Below are positions 60,831 through 64,000 of a stretch of 64,000 nucleotides of DNA, piece after piece. The position numbers and the translations under genes were made by a program. The stretch's first letter is position 1; every line of letters begins with the position of its first letter. The notes under the pieces were generated by a model. That model was not told the DNA's origin. It made no database searches and worked only from the letters and a program-made list of their open reading frames with translations. The stretch is from Glossina fuscipes (Eukaryota > Arthropoda > Insecta > Diptera > Glossinidae). The stretch lies in contig NW_023998465.1 of assembly GCF_014805625.2 (NCBI RefSeq), positions 969,538-1,033,537 of the forward strand, read 5' to 3'.

Positions 60831-62748
60831 GCTGTAAGTTGTGGCCTTGGTATTTTCGAAGTTATACTCAATCGAATTAAAAGTTGTTTGAAAAACTTAT
60901 AAAACTGTTAATTTTTCCTTGCTTTTCATAGATATTTATATGGACGCTACTGATCGGTTTAGTGAGATACATTAAACTGAGCATGACAACTGTAATGCAT
61001 GGGATCGTCGGTTCCCTATTCATATTTTTTCTCATAAATTTCACGGGAAGTTTTAAAGCCGCTCACAATGACAAAAAACCATCAACCAATATTTGCTTTT
61101 ATTATAAGATTTTATTATACTTTTCCCCAATTCTTAAGGGTATAGAAGAAACCTTCAATGCCCATAGTGACATTCTTACTACATATAGGCATATATATTT
61201 ATGTTTAGCTTTTAACAGAGTGATTCTCAGGCTAAACTATTCTCTACTTCCGTGAAACAAGCAACATTTGTGCCTTAAAAATTAGCTGTATTTTCTAAAG
61301 TTATCTAAACTTATTTACAACGGTTAAAATAATTCTTCGACTTTTTCTTAAAATTTTTAAGTTTATATTTCAACCAAAAAAAGAAAAAATTTTCGAATAA
61401 TTTGAATATAAATCACTATTATCCTGAAAATTAGGTCGAATGAAAAGAAATATAAAATCAAATATAATGTTATCTTTTTTATGTAGTAGCTTTAAAGCCT
61501 ATAATTTAATTTAAGAAAAAGAATAAAAAAAATTCGCTTAACAAAGTACTTTCACATTCTGAAACCCATATTTCTAAAAGCCTCCTAGAATAATACAACA
61601 TATACATACTTTCATATATCTACAGTAGAATCATACAACACACGTATATATATATATATATATATATTCATGTATCTAAAATATATAAAACAACCGAAAA
61701 TATTTTATAAAGAAAGTTTTTAACGATTAATTAACAAGTAGTATTGAACAACCAACAAATTCATATAGTTTTATATAAGTGTTGACATATTTACTCACAC
61801 ACACTTTAAATATATAAATATAAAAGGTATATAGTAAAAAATATATAAGAAACTAGCTCAACAAAAAAATTCCACTCATTAAAAGCAACGAATAATAAAA
61901 GTTTTAATTGCGTATTGCTATCTCAATGAATTATCGGTGTGTCCTTCTTCTTTTGTGTTTATAGCTTAAATGTACTTAGCTTTACCTACATTACACACAT
62001 ACAAATGAGCTTAAAGTGAAAAGGTATTTATATAGCTTAGGGTTTTATATTTATAAATTATTTATTATGTATTATATTTATTCAATTTAGTACGAAATTT
62101 TTAATAAAGTGCTTCCATAAACCCCTGTCAGTAGCTACGAAATGTAATATTCATTTTTTTCTCAACCTTCTTTTTGTTTATAATATAATCTTATAACCTT
62201 TAGCTTCAGCTTATTATATTAATGTAAATTGTGATCTTATAATTATAGAGCACAAATTATCCACTTTAAATTAGTTTACACCTTATAATTGTTTAAAATA
62301 TTTACACATATGTACACAAGGGGGGAATATTCAATGCAAATACAATAAAGAAACGTGACTATAAAACAATATATTACTGTTAACCTCTTGATCCTTTTTA
62401 ATGCTATTATAAATATTACAATTTAATGTTAACGTAATTGGTAACCATATTTAGATACCTATATCGAATAAGGCAATAATATAATTGGCAATAATGTAAA
62501 TGTTTGTGTGTGTGTGTAATTGTGCTGGTTGAGTTGTTGAAAGTGAAACAGTGTTGTAATCTTTTATGTGCACATTGTCAGAAAGTCGAGGTTTTGGAAG
62601 GAATTTGTGTAACGTTGGTATAATTAATTTGGAAATATTAAAAACGCTATAATTGCAAGCATACAAGAAATCCGAAATATATATATATCTGTATTGACTC
62701 CTTGAAGAATTCATTCAGCTTAAAATTTTTATTTATAATTATACATAT
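60831..62748. other. Very AT-rich spacer, no gene seen
   Basis: Simple AT repeats dominate, including a (TA)n run at about 61647-61668 and a (GT)n run near 62503-62517. One frame at 60962-61255 has a hydrophobic start but no recognised domain; it could be P450 debris but is not supported. Confidence 0.4.
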
Positions 62749-62887
62749 TGTTACGAAATTCGCTTTTCTCGGATACGGTTCGTATCGCTAGATCGTGCAT
62801 ATTCTTTTTAAGAGAAATACATTTGCACGTTTTCACTACAAGACTCTTTTATTTACAATCAATTTGTTTAAAGGTAGGACTATTTAT

Positions 62888-62984
62888 GAGCCGATAGCCT
62901 GTGTTGCTAGTGCTCAATGTCTTTTTTTTAGTCTAAGAACTCATTTCATTAGTCTAAAATTAAAATAATAATAATAATAATAGC
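62888..62984 (+). repeat. tRNA-derived SINE 3' fragment with 9-bp target duplication
   Basis: It reads GAGCCGATAGCCTGTGTTGC, then TAGTGCTCAATG, then AGTCTAAAATTAAAATAATA and an AAT tail. ACTATTTAT lies on both sides (62879-62887 and 62985-62993). It is 5'-truncated and very close to the fragment at 37965, so both come from one subfamily. Confidence 0.8.
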
Positions 62985-62999
62985 ACTATTTATATTTTA

Positions 63000-63582
63000 C
63001 TTTGGCAATGCTCTCGTATTCTCAACTCTGTATGTTGACTGAAATTTTCAAAACCCTACATTATAATAGATATACGCAATAATAGGTCTTCCGAGACAGC
63101 CCTTTCTCCATCCGCTGCAGTTGCCGCCTGACATTTTTCAGGACGATTCGCACTTTTTACTCGGACACAGAACGGTGCAGCTCTTACATTTCTTCCATTT
63201 AATGGCCTATGATAATCAAATCATTTATAAACACCTTTGTAAATAAATAAATAATACAAATAATCAGACACTAAAACTTATAGACTAAAAATATATGTTT
63301 AAGTATTTATTTATAAATACCTATTATAAAAATAAAACAACGATCAATTTTTTTTAATTTTAATTTATTTACATAAAAATTTTACATTCAAAATTTATAA
63401 TAATACAAAATTATAAAAAAACTTAAATAGAAATTTCAAATAAATAATAAAACCAATAACATACTAAGTCCTACAAACTAAATGTTGCAGCTCCGCCTTG
63501 TATTTATTTTCTTTTTTGGTTTCTATATATTTGTTTTTATTCATCTTTTTCATTTATATATTCAATTTTTAGTAGTTCTGCA
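63000..63582. other. Spacer, no gene seen
   Basis: AT-rich, with no reading frame or repeat that I can name. Confidence 0.35.
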
Positions 63583-63632
63583 TTAAAGGGGACACTTTGC
63601 AGCAATCATCAACCTGCAAAGTGTTCCTTTAA
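63583..63632. other. Hairpin with about 19-bp stem
   Basis: TTAAAGGGGACACTTTGCAG pairs with CTGCAAAGTGTTCCTTTAA with one bulge and one mismatch, around an 11-nt loop (CAATCATCAAC). It may be a foldback element end or a structured transcript. Confidence 0.5.
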
Positions 63633-63875
63633 AGCAACGATTTTTGGAAGCGCGGTTGCCAGCTCAAATTTTTGAAAGTAATGAGGAACACCACCAAAAC
63701 ATTTTTCGTAACAAGCAAGGCCTTCAGTAAATGAAGCGAATTGTCTTAACTAGGAAGCTTTAATTTCACGCTGCTGTGTATGGCGCGTTTACAAAAAATA
63801 ATATTACAAAGAAAAGGAAAACGGGGCTCTCCTACGGGGAGGTTCCTTACTAGTTTCAATTATGCTTTACATATA

Positions 63876-64000
63876 TTAGGTTGGGGAAAAAGAAATCCAT
63901 TATTTTTCGGTAGATGGCTGCACTGATAGATTTCTCGTAAAGTATCGATCAAACAATTTCATATTTATGCTCGTTAGAAAGGTGACATTTCGCAGTAAAA
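63876..64000 (+). mobile_element. mariner 5' end, runs off the window
   Basis: It begins TTAGGTTGGGGAAAAAGAAA after a TA (63874-63875), the terminal repeat style of mellifera/cecropia-type mariners. It continues through GGCTGCACTGATAGATTTCT, CGATCAAACAATTTCA and GTTAGAAAGGTGACATTTCG, typical of the mariner 5' untranslated region. The transposase would start just beyond the window. This mariner is unrelated in its ends to the one at 13579. Confidence 0.75.

Noticed and set aside
60962..61255. Further P450 exon after the CYP6 fragment
   Set aside because: Hydrophobic frame only; none of the I-helix, ExxR or heme-Cys motifs can be seen.
1..64000. CRISPR array, operon or other prokaryotic system
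   Set aside because: Introns, LINEs, SINEs and fly gene families show this is insect nuclear DNA; the tandem repeats lack spacer-repeat regularity.

Overview
The window is AT-rich animal DNA, almost certainly from a higher fly (Diptera, perhaps a tephritid-like fruit fly). The reasons are short GT..AG introns, an 11-exon gene matching fly dilatory, a CYP6-type P450 fragment, mariner and PIF/Harbinger remnants, and many decayed LINEs and solo LTRs. The species cannot be fixed from the sequence alone. There are no bacterial-type features.

Layout. 1-23.9 kb is a repeat-rich desert: a LINE copy (1.4-5.4 kb), a tRNA-derived SINE fragment, four copies of a non-coding interspersed repeat, a LINE RNase H remnant, a mariner with both inverted repeats (13.6-14.3 kb) and a Harbinger transposase fragment (21.6-22.3 kb). 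23.9-28.5 kb (minus strand) holds the one gene that looks intact: the dila/CEP131 orthologue, whose 11 exons splice in phase to about 1127 residues. 29.4-35.8 kb is a second LINE copy (minus) split by a 2.1-kb solo LTR with a 4-bp target duplication. 37.5-39.2 kb holds hairpins, SINEs and short tandem repeats. 39.5-40.4 kb (minus) is a broken fragment of Nipped-A/TRRAP.

43-44.3 kb holds a LINE tail and two possible exons; 46.4-47 kb (minus) has an unrecognised gene remnant. 47.2-60 kb (plus) is a CFAP44 (WDR52-type axonemal protein) gene carrying more than ten stops and frameshifts. It is split by a third LINE copy (49.5-54.2 kb, minus) and a second solo LTR (54.2-56.2 kb). It is followed by an unrecognised ORF and a CYP6 N-terminal fragment. 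The right edge has another SINE fragment, a hairpin and the first 125 bases of another mariner.

Read together, one intact ciliary gene sits among decayed gene copies (CFAP44, Nipped-A, CYP6) and nested transposons. That fits pericentric heterochromatin or a sex chromosome, but this is inference. Assembly error could explain some of the small indels, though not the in-frame stops, the large deletion in Nipped-A or the LINE insertion.
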